This document shows, piece after piece, positions 1 to 6,939 of a stretch of 32,271 bases of DNA. Both the position numbers and the translations under genes were made by a program. This DNA comes from HGM04593 sp045634085. Its GTDB lineage: Bacteria; Bacteroidota; Bacteroidia; Bacteroidales; Bacteroidaceae. Position 1 is the stretch's first letter, and the number at the start of each line of letters is the position of its first letter. The stretch covers positions 1-32,271 of the forward strand of contig JAZQZM010000062.1 in the NCBI GenBank assembly GCA_045634085.1. The letters run 5' to 3'. The notes beneath the pieces were generated by a model. That model saw only the letters and a program-made list of their open reading frames with translations. It was not told the DNA's origin and did no database searches.

Positions 1-1
1 A

Positions 2-202
2 CGCATCAAGGCCAAAGGCGCCGAGGTGGTCATCTACGAGCCTGCACTCGAGGACGGAACCACATTCTTCGGCAGCCGCGTGGTGAACAACCTTGCAGAA
101 TTCAAACAGTTGTCACAGGCAATCATCGCCAACCGCTACGATACTTGCCTCGACGACGTAAAGGAGAAAGTTTATACACGTGACATATTTATGAGGGATT
201 GA
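2..202 (+). CDS. ugd: UDP-glucose 6-dehydrogenase, C-terminal end (partial)
   Basis: The frame opens at the left edge of the window and closes with TGA at 200-202, giving about 66 residues of a C-terminus. It contains the pattern KxKGAEVVIYEPAL, then FFGSRVVNNLAEF and a stretch about avoiding or retaining the residue, typical of the third (UDP-binding) domain of UDP-glucose/GDP-mannose dehydrogenases. The enzyme oxidises UDP-glucose to UDP-glucuronate with two NAD+ in the cytoplasm. This fits the UDP-sugar 4-epimerase at 2156, which could act on its product, and the exopolysaccharide operon downstream. The start lies outside the window. The family call rests on a short segment plus context. 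Confidence 0.8.
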   Translation, partial: RIKAKGAEVVIYEPALEDGTTFFGSRVVNNLAEFKQLSQAIIANRYDTCLDDVKEKVYTRDIFMRD

Positions 203-250
203 TTGTTATATTATAAGGGGCTGTTTTGTTTATTCCTAAAGTTTTCAACA

Positions 251-1486
251 ATGAGATTAGAAAAGATAAAATACACCAACTTTCGCGGACTAAAAACAGG
301 AGAATTATCTTTTGAAAAAGATTTGACCGTTATAATAGGTAAAAATGGTGCAGGCAAGACATCCGTTCTTTCTGCAGTCGCCATTGCACTAAGTTGGATT
401 ATTGCCCGATTTAAATCAGAGAAGCTCAACGGACAATATATTGATGTAGATTCCATAACCAATCCGCACTTGCATTCAATGATTGAATACAAGTTTGACG
501 AACTCGAAGACGCCATAACAATACCCAACAAATCAAAACAAGGAATTTCTAAGAAATTCTCTCTGAGCATTGACACACTCAAGAATTTCACATCCAACAA
601 AAGGAATGAATTCGAAGAGTCTGGTTTTAAAACCAGCGTACCCACATTTGTTTATTATGGTGTAAAGCGCGCCGTTGTAGATATTCCTTTAAGAATAAGA
701 AACAAAGAATACACGCTACTGGACACATACAAAGACAGCCTTAATGGAGCAGCAAATTTCCGCGACTTTTTTACTTGGTTCCGCAATCAAGAAGACATTG
801 AGAACGAGTTAAAATTAAATGGATGCCAACAACCGAACAAATGCACTCGCGAACTTGACACATTCCGCAAAGCCCTTTCTGTATTCATGCCCGAGTACAA
901 AGGTATAAGAGTGCAACGTTCACCACTTCGCATGCAATTATGGAAAAACAATGAAATAGTTTATGCCAACCAACTGTCAGACGGAGAAAAGACATTTCTG
1001 GCACTTATTGGCGACCTATGCCACAGATTAGTGTTGGCAAACCCAACCCTGCCCGATCCTCTTCAGGGTGAAGGCATAGTTCTTATAGATGAAATAGACC
1101 TCCACCTCCACCCGGAATGGCAAGGCGACTTTGCCGAGAATCTCAATAAAGTATTCCCCAACATACAATTCATTATAACAACACATTCTCCTCATGTGAT
1201 AAGCAGAATTGACCCAAACAAAATACGAATACTAAGTCACGACGGTATACTTAACACGAACTACAGTTATGGAATGCCATTGAACGTCATACTCAAGGAT
1301 GTCATGGGGCTTTCATCCCAGCAGCCCGAAGAAATAAGAAAGATTTTTGAAGAGATACAAGAAGCTTTAAGCACAATGAATATCCCTGCAGCCGAGGCCT
1401 CAATTAACCAATTGCAAAAAATAGTTCCAGAGCACCCCGAATTGGTACGCCTTACAAAGATTATTGAACGCTACAAAAGAAGGTAA
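251..1486 (+). CDS. ptuA: PtuA-like AAA/ABC-type ATPase of a Septu defence pair
   Basis: A 411-residue ABC/RecF-like ATPase. The Walker A motif GKNGAGKTS is at residues 30-38, an ABC-signature-like LSDGEKT at 242-248, Walker B IVLIDEID at 276-283 and an H-loop-like TTHSPHVIS at 310-318. About 200 residues separate Walker A from the signature, as in the OLD/PtuA group of SMC-like ATPases. In Septu systems PtuA assembles with the HNH nuclease PtuB and restricts phage. The next gene, 5 nt downstream, is just such a nuclease. I chose ATG 251; an upstream TTG at 203 would add 16 residues that look unlike an ATPase N-terminus. It starts 48 nt after ugd and is visibly more A+T-rich than the flanking sugar genes, suggesting insertion. 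No reverse transcriptase is nearby, so it is not part of a visible retron. Confidence 0.82.
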   Translation: MRLEKIKYTNFRGLKTGELSFEKDLTVIIGKNGAGKTSVLSAVAIALSWIIARFKSEKLNGQYIDVDSITNPHLHSMIEYKFDELEDAITIPNKSKQGISKKFSLSIDTLKNFTSNKRNEFEESGFKTSVPTFVYYGVKRAVVDIPLRIRNKEYTLLDTYKDSLNGAANFRDFFTWFRNQEDIENELKLNGCQQPNKCTRELDTFRKALSVFMPEYKGIRVQRSPLRMQLWKNNEIVYANQLSDGEKTFLALIGDLCHRLVLANPTLPDPLQGEGIVLIDEIDLHLHPEWQGDFAENLNKVFPNIQFIITTHSPHVISRIDPNKIRILSHDGILNTNYSYGMPLNVILKDVMGLSSQQPEEIRKIFEEIQEALSTMNIPAAEASINQLQKIVPEHPELVRLTKIIERYKRR

Positions 1487-1491
1487 TATAA

Positions 1492-2109
1492 ATGAAACAT
1501 ATAACCAAACACGCCGAACCCGCATCATTTACTGCTTGGAAGCTCAATAATCCCACAGCAACTTACAAGGAAGACCTTAAGCAAGAAAGAGCAATCAAGC
1601 AAGAGCTTAAAAAATCTTTAATTGACGAACAGCGCGGTTTATGTTGTTATTGTGAATGTGCAATAACAAAAGACACAAGTCATATTGAACATTTTAAGCC
1701 CAAAGGCAATCCCTCATATAGCAATTTGCAATTAGACTACAACAATCTTCATGCATCTTGCGGTTTTAACAGAAGCGGAAAGCATCAAGAGCATTGTGGA
1801 CACAAAAAGTATGATGAGTTTGTCCCGGAACTAATCTCGCCGCTAGAGCCGGATTGTTCCACTCATTTCGCTTACACACTTTTTGGAGATATCAAGCCTA
1901 CAACCGACAGAGGGAAAATAACAATAGAACTGTTAAACCTGAACTCTGAACTATTAAAAGAAAAACGTCGTAACCTTATAGATTTTTTTTTAAGTCTTGA
2001 TGATTCTGATTTTAATTTCGAGGTAAACGCCCATTTAGATACATCAAAACCAATATTCGGTCAATTTTATACAATGATCGAATATCTTACAACAAGCAAG
2101 ATGTTTTAA
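1492..2109 (+). CDS. ptuB: PtuB-like HNH endonuclease (TIGR02646-type)
   Basis: A 205-residue protein with a zinc-stabilised HNH fold. A CCYCEC cluster is at residues 51-56, the SHIEHFKPKG block with H64 and H67 follows, then NNLHASC (N84-C90) and an HCGH group near 101-104. The N-terminus (KHITKHAEPASFTAWK) resembles the TIGR02646 family that includes PtuB of Septu and the nuclease of the Ec78-type retron. It would cut nucleic acid when released or activated by the ATPase. ATG 1492 lies 5 nt after the ATPase stop, so the two are almost certainly co-translated. The C-terminal half is A+T-rich and without recognised motifs, and the coding end lies 46 nt before the epimerase start. Length is normal for the family. 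Confidence 0.82.
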   Translation: MKHITKHAEPASFTAWKLNNPTATYKEDLKQERAIKQELKKSLIDEQRGLCCYCECAITKDTSHIEHFKPKGNPSYSNLQLDYNNLHASCGFNRSGKHQEHCGHKKYDEFVPELISPLEPDCSTHFAYTLFGDIKPTTDRGKITIELLNLNSELLKEKRRNLIDFFLSLDDSDFNFEVNAHLDTSKPIFGQFYTMIEYLTTSKMF

Positions 2110-2155
2110 GATATAATTTCCTCTATAAAACTTAAATACAAAAACGACAAGAACC

Positions 2156-3208
2156 ATGCTAAAGTACAACATTGACCTAAAAGGTAAGACAATATTAGTT
2201 ACAGGTGCAGCCGGTTTCATAGGAAGCAACCTGTGCAAGCGACTGCTCAACGAAGTTGAGGACGCGCACGTCATCGGTATCGACAATATGAACGACTACT
2301 ACGATGTCAACATCAAGAAAGAACGCCTTTCCGCACTCCGTGAGTTCAAGCAGTTCACATTCATTGAAGGCAACATTGCCGACAAGCAGTTGATTGATGA
2401 TTTGTTCGCCACCCACAAGCCATACGTTGTAGTGAACCTTGCGGCACAGGCCGGTGTACGTTACAGCATAACCAACCCCGGAGCATATATCGAGAGTAAC
2501 CTCATCGGTTTCTACAATATCCTTGAGGCATGCCGCCACAACAATGTAGAACACCTTGTCTATGCCTCATCTTCTAGCGTGTATGGCAGCAACAAAAAGG
2601 TACCCTACTCAACCGACGACAAGGTCGACAACCCAGTGAGCCTCTACGCCGCCACCAAAAAGAGCAACGAACTCATGGCACACTCATACAGCAAACTCTA
2701 CAACATACCAAGCACTGGCTTGCGCTTCTTCACCGTCTACGGCCCCGCCGGCCGCCCCGACATGGCATATTTCGGTTTCACCAACAAGCTTGTCAAGGGC
2801 GACAAGATACAGATTTTCAACTACGGCAACTGCAAGCGCGACTTCACATTCATCGATGACATTGTAGAGGGTATCATCCGCGTCATGCAGCACGCACCGG
2901 AAAAGGCCAACGGCGAAGACGGCCTGCCAATTCCACCATATAAAGTATATAATATAGGCAACAACCAGCCCGAGAACCTCTTGGACTTTGTAACCATACT
3001 GCAGGAGGAGCTCCTGCGTGCAGGCGTGTTGCCACAGGACTATGACTTCGAGGCACACAAGGAACTGGTGCCCATGCAGCCAGGCGACGTACCCGTGACA
3101 TATGCCGATACAACCCCGCTTGAACAGGACTTCAGTTTCAAACCCTCAACCTCACTGCGCGACGGACTTAGAGCCTTTGCAGAGTGGTATGCCGAGTATT
3201 ATAAGTAA
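2156..3208 (+). CDS. NAD-dependent UDP-sugar 4-epimerase (UDP-glucuronate 4-epimerase-like)
   Basis: A 350-residue extended short-chain dehydrogenase/reductase. The NAD-binding TGAAGFIG is at residues 16-23, the SSSSVYG segment near 138-144 and the catalytic YAATK (Y164, K168) follow in order. The N-terminal IDNMNDYYDVNIKKERL and the long FTVYGPAGRPDMAYFGFT block are characteristic of UDP-glucuronate 4-epimerases (the CapI/LspL/WbpP-like branch) rather than plain GalE. It would convert UDP-glucuronate to UDP-galacturonate in the cytoplasm. A dehydrogenase supplying that substrate ends at 202, which supports this specificity, although the nuclease pair now separates the two. The exact substrate is inferred. 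Composition is more G+C-rich than the preceding two genes. Confidence 0.87.
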   Translation: MLKYNIDLKGKTILVTGAAGFIGSNLCKRLLNEVEDAHVIGIDNMNDYYDVNIKKERLSALREFKQFTFIEGNIADKQLIDDLFATHKPYVVVNLAAQAGVRYSITNPGAYIESNLIGFYNILEACRHNNVEHLVYASSSSVYGSNKKVPYSTDDKVDNPVSLYAATKKSNELMAHSYSKLYNIPSTGLRFFTVYGPAGRPDMAYFGFTNKLVKGDKIQIFNYGNCKRDFTFIDDIVEGIIRVMQHAPEKANGEDGLPIPPYKVYNIGNNQPENLLDFVTILQEELLRAGVLPQDYDFEAHKELVPMQPGDVPVTYADTTPLEQDFSFKPSTSLRDGLRAFAEWYAEYYK

Positions 3209-3311
3209 AATCATATTATTATACCACAAGCGACCGAATATAATTCGTATTTTTATAAATCACTAAGTCATTTTCAAGTATTCGCATTTGTGTTTATCAG
3301 TTAATTAAATT

Positions 3312-3416
3312 ATGAAGAGTTATATAAATAAAATCAATACAATATTGGTAGTTTTGGCTTATGGTTATTTCAATTTACTGAAAACACCGCTTTTGGGAAA
3401 TATACAGATAAAATAA
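3312..3416 (+). pseudogene. Short ORF, possible 5' remnant of a polysaccharide gene
   Basis: A 34-codon frame beginning ATG AAG AGT and ending TAA. The peptide MKSYINKINTILVVLAYGYFNLLKTP has one hydrophobic stretch and resembles the N-terminal helix that precedes the hexapeptide repeats of membrane-associated acetyltransferases in capsule loci. That resemblance is a recollection, not a search result. It lies just upstream of a clear flippase remnant, in an A+T-rich stretch (3209-3506) that otherwise holds no recognisable gene. It may equally be a chance ORF. Confidence 0.3.
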
Positions 3417-3506
3417 TTGAATATTGTGCAAATAATTAAACAAAAATTTTAGACATTTGACACAGCAACTGTTACAATAATAGGGTTTTGAAAATACAAT
3501 TCTGAC

Positions 3507-3792
3507 ATGTCTGAAGAAAACAACAAAAAAAATCATCAAGAACACAGGATTCCTATATGTCAGAATGATATTCCTTATGGCTATTAGTTTCTTTACATCA
3601 CGTAAGATTCTTGAAGCCCTAGGAGTGGAAGACTTGGGAATATACAATGTCGTTGGTTCTTTGATCATTATGTTTGATTTTGTCTCGTCAGGACTTTCAA
3701 ATGCAACACAAAGGTATTTGAATCTGGGACTAGGACAAAACAACATAGAAAAGGCCAGACAATATTTTTCACAAAGTCTGGTTATACATATA
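3507..3792 (+). pseudogene. Truncated, frameshifted Wzx-type flippase remnant
   Basis: From ATG 3507 the first eight codons read MSEENNKK. The frame that continues with KNTGFLYVRM and then FFTSRKILEALGVEDLGIYNVVGS is one base away. The two join at a run of eight A at 3525-3532; seven A would restore one frame. The restored protein matches the start of the intact flippase at 6940, which shares GVEDLGIYNVVG and TQR(Y/F). Homology stops near ARQYFSQSLVIHI (about 3790), where a hairpin and unrelated sequence begin, so about 80% of the gene is missing. This is the dead N-terminus of a lipid-linked oligosaccharide flippase left by locus rearrangement. Confidence 0.75.
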
Positions 3793-3799
3793 AAAAGAG

Positions 3800-3830
3800 A
3801 TTGTGCCGCGTTATCACAACGCGGCACAAT
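3800..3830. terminator. 13-bp perfect hairpin at the end of the flippase remnant
   Basis: Positions 3800-3812 and 3818-3830 are exact reverse complements around the 5-nt loop ATCAC, with a G+C-rich core (GTGCCGCG/CGCGGCAC). A second short hairpin, CCCC...GGGG at about 3836-3849, follows, then a run of T at about 3853. This looks like a Rho-independent or processing hairpin. It sits exactly where homology of the flippase remnant ends, so it may have come in with the rearrangement. Confidence 0.55.
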
Positions 3831-3987
3831 CTTTCCCCTTTACAGGGGTTCTGCTTTTTTTGAAAATTGTATAAACCACTGCAAATATATAACAAACCTT
3901 TAATATCCGAAACATATTTTAGCCATTTTTTACTATACATTTAATATTATTAGCTAAACATAAACACAAAACGGTGGCATAAGAACG

Positions 3988-4029
3988 GAAATGTAAAGGT
4001 CAAAATTAAAAGTTTGACCTTTACATTTC
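3988..4029. repeat. 17-bp perfect inverted repeat
   Basis: Positions 3988-4004 and 4013-4029 are perfect reverse complements with an 8-nt A-rich loop. The stem core is ATGTAAAGGTCAA. It is A+T-rich, lacks a following T-run on the plus strand, and sits 12 nt before the promoter-like -33 element of the sigma-like gene. It could be a terminator of the decayed upstream unit, an operator, or the relic of a small mobile palindrome. Function is not determined. Confidence 0.5.
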
Positions 4030-4041
4030 TCCTCGAAACAC

Positions 4042-4073
4042 TTGCAAACCAGGTTATCTATGTGGTATATTTG
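4042..4073 (+). promoter_or_regulatory. Bacteroidetes-type promoter for the sigma-like gene
   Basis: TTG at 4042-4044 and TATATTTG (consensus TAnnTTTG) at 4066-4073 are separated by 21 bp, within the 19-21 bp usual for Bacteroidetes -33/-7 promoters. Transcription would start near 4080 and leave a leader of about 20 nt before ATG 4101. The gene is thus probably transcribed on its own rather than from the decayed region upstream. Confidence 0.55.
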
Positions 4074-4100
4074 CATAAAAACCATTAAAAGCAGAGATTT

Positions 4101-4559
4101 ATGGACACAGCCACAAACAGCACGTGCAAGGACAACTTGCGCAACACACTCTACGCGCACGCACTTCGGCTCACCAAAAACAACCACCGCCTTGCACAGG
4201 AACTCCTGCAAGAGACACTCTCACAAATCACGCACAACGCAATAGCCTACAACACAGTAGAGAGTTTCATAACCCACGCATGCAAGGTCATGACACGCAC
4301 CCACCGCACCACAATGCGCGAAGCCGACATACACGAGCTGCACCAACTATGCTACACCCCACACGGCACACCATGCACCCCGGCAGAGATTATTCACGCA
4401 ATGTCGCGCCTCACCCCACAGCAAGCCACCGTTATAACACTGCGCCTCAAAGGCTACAGCCACAGCCAGATAGCCCGCGCCACAGGCCACACAACACAGT
4501 GGGTAAACAGCAACATGCTCAAAGCATGCCAGCGTTTAAGAAACACCTTGAGCAATTAG
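4101..4559 (+). CDS. Sigma-70-family (ECF-like) RNA polymerase sigma factor
   Basis: A 152-residue protein. Residues 18-45 (HALRLTKNNHRLAQELLQETL) resemble region 2 of ECF sigma factors. Residues 102-150 (LTPQQATVITLRLKGYSHSQIARATGHTTQWVNSNMLKACQRLR) are a clear region 4 helix-turn-helix for -35 recognition. The linker (about 70-100) is short. It lacks an adjacent anti-sigma factor of the FecR type, so it is not the common Bacteroidetes TonB-linked module. It stands alone between the scar region and the exopolysaccharide operon and may control that operon, but this is inferred from position only. Its codons are unusually rich in C and A (many CAC, ACA, CGC), which keeps a second plus-strand frame open across it. 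Confidence 0.72.
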   Translation: MDTATNSTCKDNLRNTLYAHALRLTKNNHRLAQELLQETLSQITHNAIAYNTVESFITHACKVMTRTHRTTMREADIHELHQLCYTPHGTPCTPAEIIHAMSRLTPQQATVITLRLKGYSHSQIARATGHTTQWVNSNMLKACQRLRNTLSN

Positions 4560-4789
4560 ACTATTTCCCGTTGCATCTTGTACTCATCCCCCACAGCAAG
4601 CCCTGCGGGCAGACACACCTTTTCCTTCGCGAAAAAGTATGCAATCGCTTGTATACAGAGATTTTCTAATATGTTTATCGTTTAGTTCCATTTTGTTATA
4701 CTTTTCATCTTTTATCCTTTTGTTCTTCTGTCCAAAAACACAAAGCGACATTTGCACCCATTACACACAAAGAACAAACAAGTTAAAAT
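4560..4789. other. Intergenic region without a gene
   Basis: I see no credible coding frame between the sigma-like gene and the exopolysaccharide promoter. The stretch is A+T-rich after about 4660. The one notable element is the 22-nt sequence at 4717-4738, described separately, which recurs upstream of the large minus-strand gene near 20340. Confidence 0.5.
4717..4738 (+). repeat. 22-nt element, copy 1 (shared with 20341-20362)
   Basis: The sequence CTTTTGTTCTTCTGTCC followed by five A recurs exactly on the minus strand at 20341-20362. Both copies read in the same direction as the gene they precede. Here the element lies about 50 nt upstream of the promoter of the exopolysaccharide operon and about 270 nt before its first start codon. 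Role unknown. Confidence 0.55.
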
Positions 4790-4821
4790 TTTGTTATTTA
4801 ATAATATAATTATTAACTTTG
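4790..4821 (+). promoter_or_regulatory. Promoter of the exopolysaccharide operon
   Basis: TTTG at 4790-4793 and TAACTTTG at 4814-4821 are 20 bp apart, an excellent match to the Bacteroidetes -33/-7 consensus (TTTG, 19-21 bp, TAnnTTTG). It lies in a strongly A+T-rich block. A start near 4828 would give a leader of about 180 nt ahead of ATG 5011. No UpxY/NusG-like antiterminator gene, as found at many Bacteroides capsule loci, is seen in front of this operon. Confidence 0.7.
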
Positions 4822-4953
4822 CGAAGAATACACACAAAAAAATTAGCCCAAGACAAAAAAGTGGCAGTAATGCAGAACCCTAAAGTTTAACTTTTCAGCA
4901 ATACAAATACGGTGGAAAAGCAGGAAAAACCACCCGATGGGACACCAGCCCCA

Positions 4954-4982
4954 CCCCACAGGCGCCTGCCGTGCCTGTGGGG
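4954..4982 (+). promoter_or_regulatory. Leader-RNA hairpin before the first operon gene
   Basis: CCCCACAGGC (4954-4963) and GCCTGTGGGG (4973-4982) form a perfect 10-bp G+C-rich stem with a 9-nt loop, ending 28 nt before ATG 5011. An A-rich stretch, not a T-run, follows, so it is not an ordinary terminator. It could control initiation, RNA stability or transcript elongation of the exopolysaccharide operon. Confidence 0.5.
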
Positions 4983-5010
4983 ACAAAGAAAAAGAAAGAA
5001 CAGCACATCT

Positions 5011-5757
5011 ATGGAAAAATACTTCGACATACGATACGAATTCGACGTGCCAACCATTCATGCGACCATCGACGAGCACATCGCCAACGGCAAGACAGGC
5101 TACATCTGCGTTGCCGACGGCAATATACTCACCATGGTACACAATGACGAAGAGTACCGCAAAGTCATTGACGGCAGCATCTTCTCAATAAGCGACAGCA
5201 GTTGGGTACCCAAATTCGTAAAGTGGATATACGGTTACAAGCGCGGGCACTACTGCGGCAGCGACATTTTCATTGACGTTGTGCGCGCCCGCAAATACCG
5301 AATGATATTCCTGGGAACCAGGCAAAACGTGCTCGACGCCCTACAACAGAACCTCACCAAGGAGAACCCCGATGTTACAAGAATGACATTCAAGGAACTC
5401 CCATTCTGCACCGTCGACCAGTTCGACTACGCAGGCATTGCCAAGATGATTGAGCAGGACGGTGCCGACATCATATGGGTAGCCCTTGGAGCCCCCAAGC
5501 AGGAACAGTTCATGAACCGCCTGCAGCCACACCTCAAGCACGGCGTGCAGATAGCCATTGGCGCCGCCTTCAATTTCTACAGCGGGCTCAGCGACGCCCC
5601 ACAGCGTTGCCCTGCCTGGATGCGCAAATTACATCTCGAGTTCGTGCACCGCATCTTCAAGGAGCCAAAGAAACAGATTAAGCGTTGTTGGGGGATCGTG
5701 ACCACCCTGCCGGCAATCTTCAACAAGGAGAGGAAAGTCAAGAAACAGAACAAATGA
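5011..5757 (+). CDS. WecG/TagA/CpsF-family glycosyltransferase
   Basis: A 248-residue GT26-family enzyme. The usual signatures are present in order: an N-terminal VADGNILTMVHNDEEYRK block (residues 34-51), SISDSSW (59-65), the IIWVALGAPKQEQF motif (154-167), AIGAAFNFYSGLSDAPQRCPAWM (182-204) and the C-terminal HRIFKEPKK (213-221). Such enzymes add an N-acetylmannosaminuronyl, N-acetylmannosaminyl or similar residue to an undecaprenyl-linked sugar at the membrane face. ATG 5011 begins the conserved region. An in-frame GTG at 4912 would add 33 Pro/Arg-rich residues encoded across the leader hairpin and is less likely. It is the first gene of the operon. Donor sugar is not readable from sequence. 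Confidence 0.87.
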   Translation: MEKYFDIRYEFDVPTIHATIDEHIANGKTGYICVADGNILTMVHNDEEYRKVIDGSIFSISDSSWVPKFVKWIYGYKRGHYCGSDIFIDVVRARKYRMIFLGTRQNVLDALQQNLTKENPDVTRMTFKELPFCTVDQFDYAGIAKMIEQDGADIIWVALGAPKQEQFMNRLQPHLKHGVQIAIGAAFNFYSGLSDAPQRCPAWMRKLHLEFVHRIFKEPKKQIKRCWGIVTTLPAIFNKERKVKKQNK

Positions 5758-5836
5758 CACGCAAATACGTAAACAGCATACTAAAAAAGCACCCACAACA
5801 AACACAGGAACAAACACACAAAAAAAACATTCATGT

Positions 5837-6847
5837 ATGGCAAACAACAAAAAGCTTCTTTATGAGATTTCAATTATAAGACCAGTTGTCATATTACTGC
5901 TGGTAGTACTGCATTCGTTCTGTATCTACAAGGGATCATGGCCTTACCCAGAGGGAATAGACCATGTTCTGATATACGACCTATTTGCAAAATACATAAC
6001 TGGATTCCGCATAGAAACCATTGCGTTTGTTGCCGGATATGTTTTTGCTTTCCAGTCAATCACATTGAACAAGAGGTACGATTTCAAGCCATTTGCATAC
6101 AAGAAATTCAAACGTCTAATAATCCCCGGACTAATTTTCAGTCTATTGTATTATTTCTGTTTCAAATTCGACAGTAAAAGCTTCGGACAATTGGGATGGT
6201 TTATGGAATTGACCAATGGATACGGGCATTTATGGTTTTTACCTATGCTTTTCTGGTGTTTTATTGCAATATGGTGCATTGACAGATTTAATCTATCATC
6301 AAGAACATTATTTATTATATTAGCGATTCTTTCGATTTTCAAAATGCCTAATATGATATTTGGTTTCACCAAAGTCTTCCATTTTACTTTCTATTGCTAT
6401 TTGGGTTATGTTGTCTACAAGCACAAACAGGCATTGCTGAGCAAGTTGTCACGGACATGGTACATTGTGTTCTTTTGGGCATTATACTCACTTTTGGGTT
6501 TGGTTCAATTTTTTGCAAGACAATACTTCAAACCTTACTTGGAAGAGTCAATAGCTCTCCTTATTGCCTGCAGCGGTATTATGGCCCTTTATCTGCTTGT
6601 TAGTAAATTCACGGAGAAGCCAGGCTTTACTCCCAAACAATGGGTTATTGACTCAAGCAAACTATGTTATGGAGTTTATATCTTCCACCAATTTTTACTC
6701 ATTTATTTGTTATACCACACATCCTTGCCACAAATCACAGGCAAGTATCTGTTACCCTGGATAGCCTTGGCCATTACATTGCCATTGTCAATCATAATGA
6801 CAAAGCTGTCACTCAAGACCAAGATTGGAAGATTCCTTATGGGCTAA
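5837..6847 (+). CDS. Acyltransferase 3 family membrane protein
   Basis: A 336-residue polytopic protein with about ten hydrophobic segments. The N-terminal pattern ISIIRPVVILLLVVLHSF carries the R15 and H26 expected in Acyltransferase_3 proteins (R in helix 1 and a catalytic His at its end). GYGHLWFLPMLFWCFIAIW in the middle is another family hallmark. These enzymes move acetyl or succinyl groups onto surface sugars across the inner membrane. It starts 79 nt after the WecG-like gene and precedes the flippase, so it probably decorates the repeat unit. It is only distantly similar to the second acyltransferase at 8612. Acyl donor and sugar position are unknown. Confidence 0.82.
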   Translation: MANNKKLLYEISIIRPVVILLLVVLHSFCIYKGSWPYPEGIDHVLIYDLFAKYITGFRIETIAFVAGYVFAFQSITLNKRYDFKPFAYKKFKRLIIPGLIFSLLYYFCFKFDSKSFGQLGWFMELTNGYGHLWFLPMLFWCFIAIWCIDRFNLSSRTLFIILAILSIFKMPNMIFGFTKVFHFTFYCYLGYVVYKHKQALLSKLSRTWYIVFFWALYSLLGLVQFFARQYFKPYLEESIALLIACSGIMALYLLVSKFTEKPGFTPKQWVIDSSKLCYGVYIFHQFLLIYLLYHTSLPQITGKYLLPWIALAITLPLSIIMTKLSLKTKIGRFLMG

Positions 6848-6939
6848 CAGCCATAAAGTAGCGGCAATTCCAGAAGAAGATAGAGTTGAACTAAAGAAAA
6901 AAAACAACAAGACACTCCAGAGAATACAAGAACCCGAAT

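Noticed and set aside
203..250. TTG start 16 codons before the PtuA-like ATPase ATG
   Set aside because: The added residues (LYYKGLFCLFLKFST) are hydrophobic and unlike any ATPase N-terminus; ATG 251 begins the conserved MRLEKIKYTNFRGL.
251..2109. Retron carrying PtuA/PtuB effectors
   Set aside because: No reverse transcriptase and no msr/msd-like inverted repeats are present upstream or downstream of the pair.
4124..4669. 181-codon open frame overlapping the sigma-like gene
   Set aside because: It exists because that DNA has few T and thus few stops. Its product is Pro/His/Thr-rich and matches nothing, while the other frame holds a proper region 4 helix-turn-helix.
4912..5010. N-terminal extension of the WecG-like protein from GTG
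   Set aside because: The extra residues are Pro/Arg-rich, coded across a strong hairpin, and outside the conserved family; ATG 5011 fits the family start.
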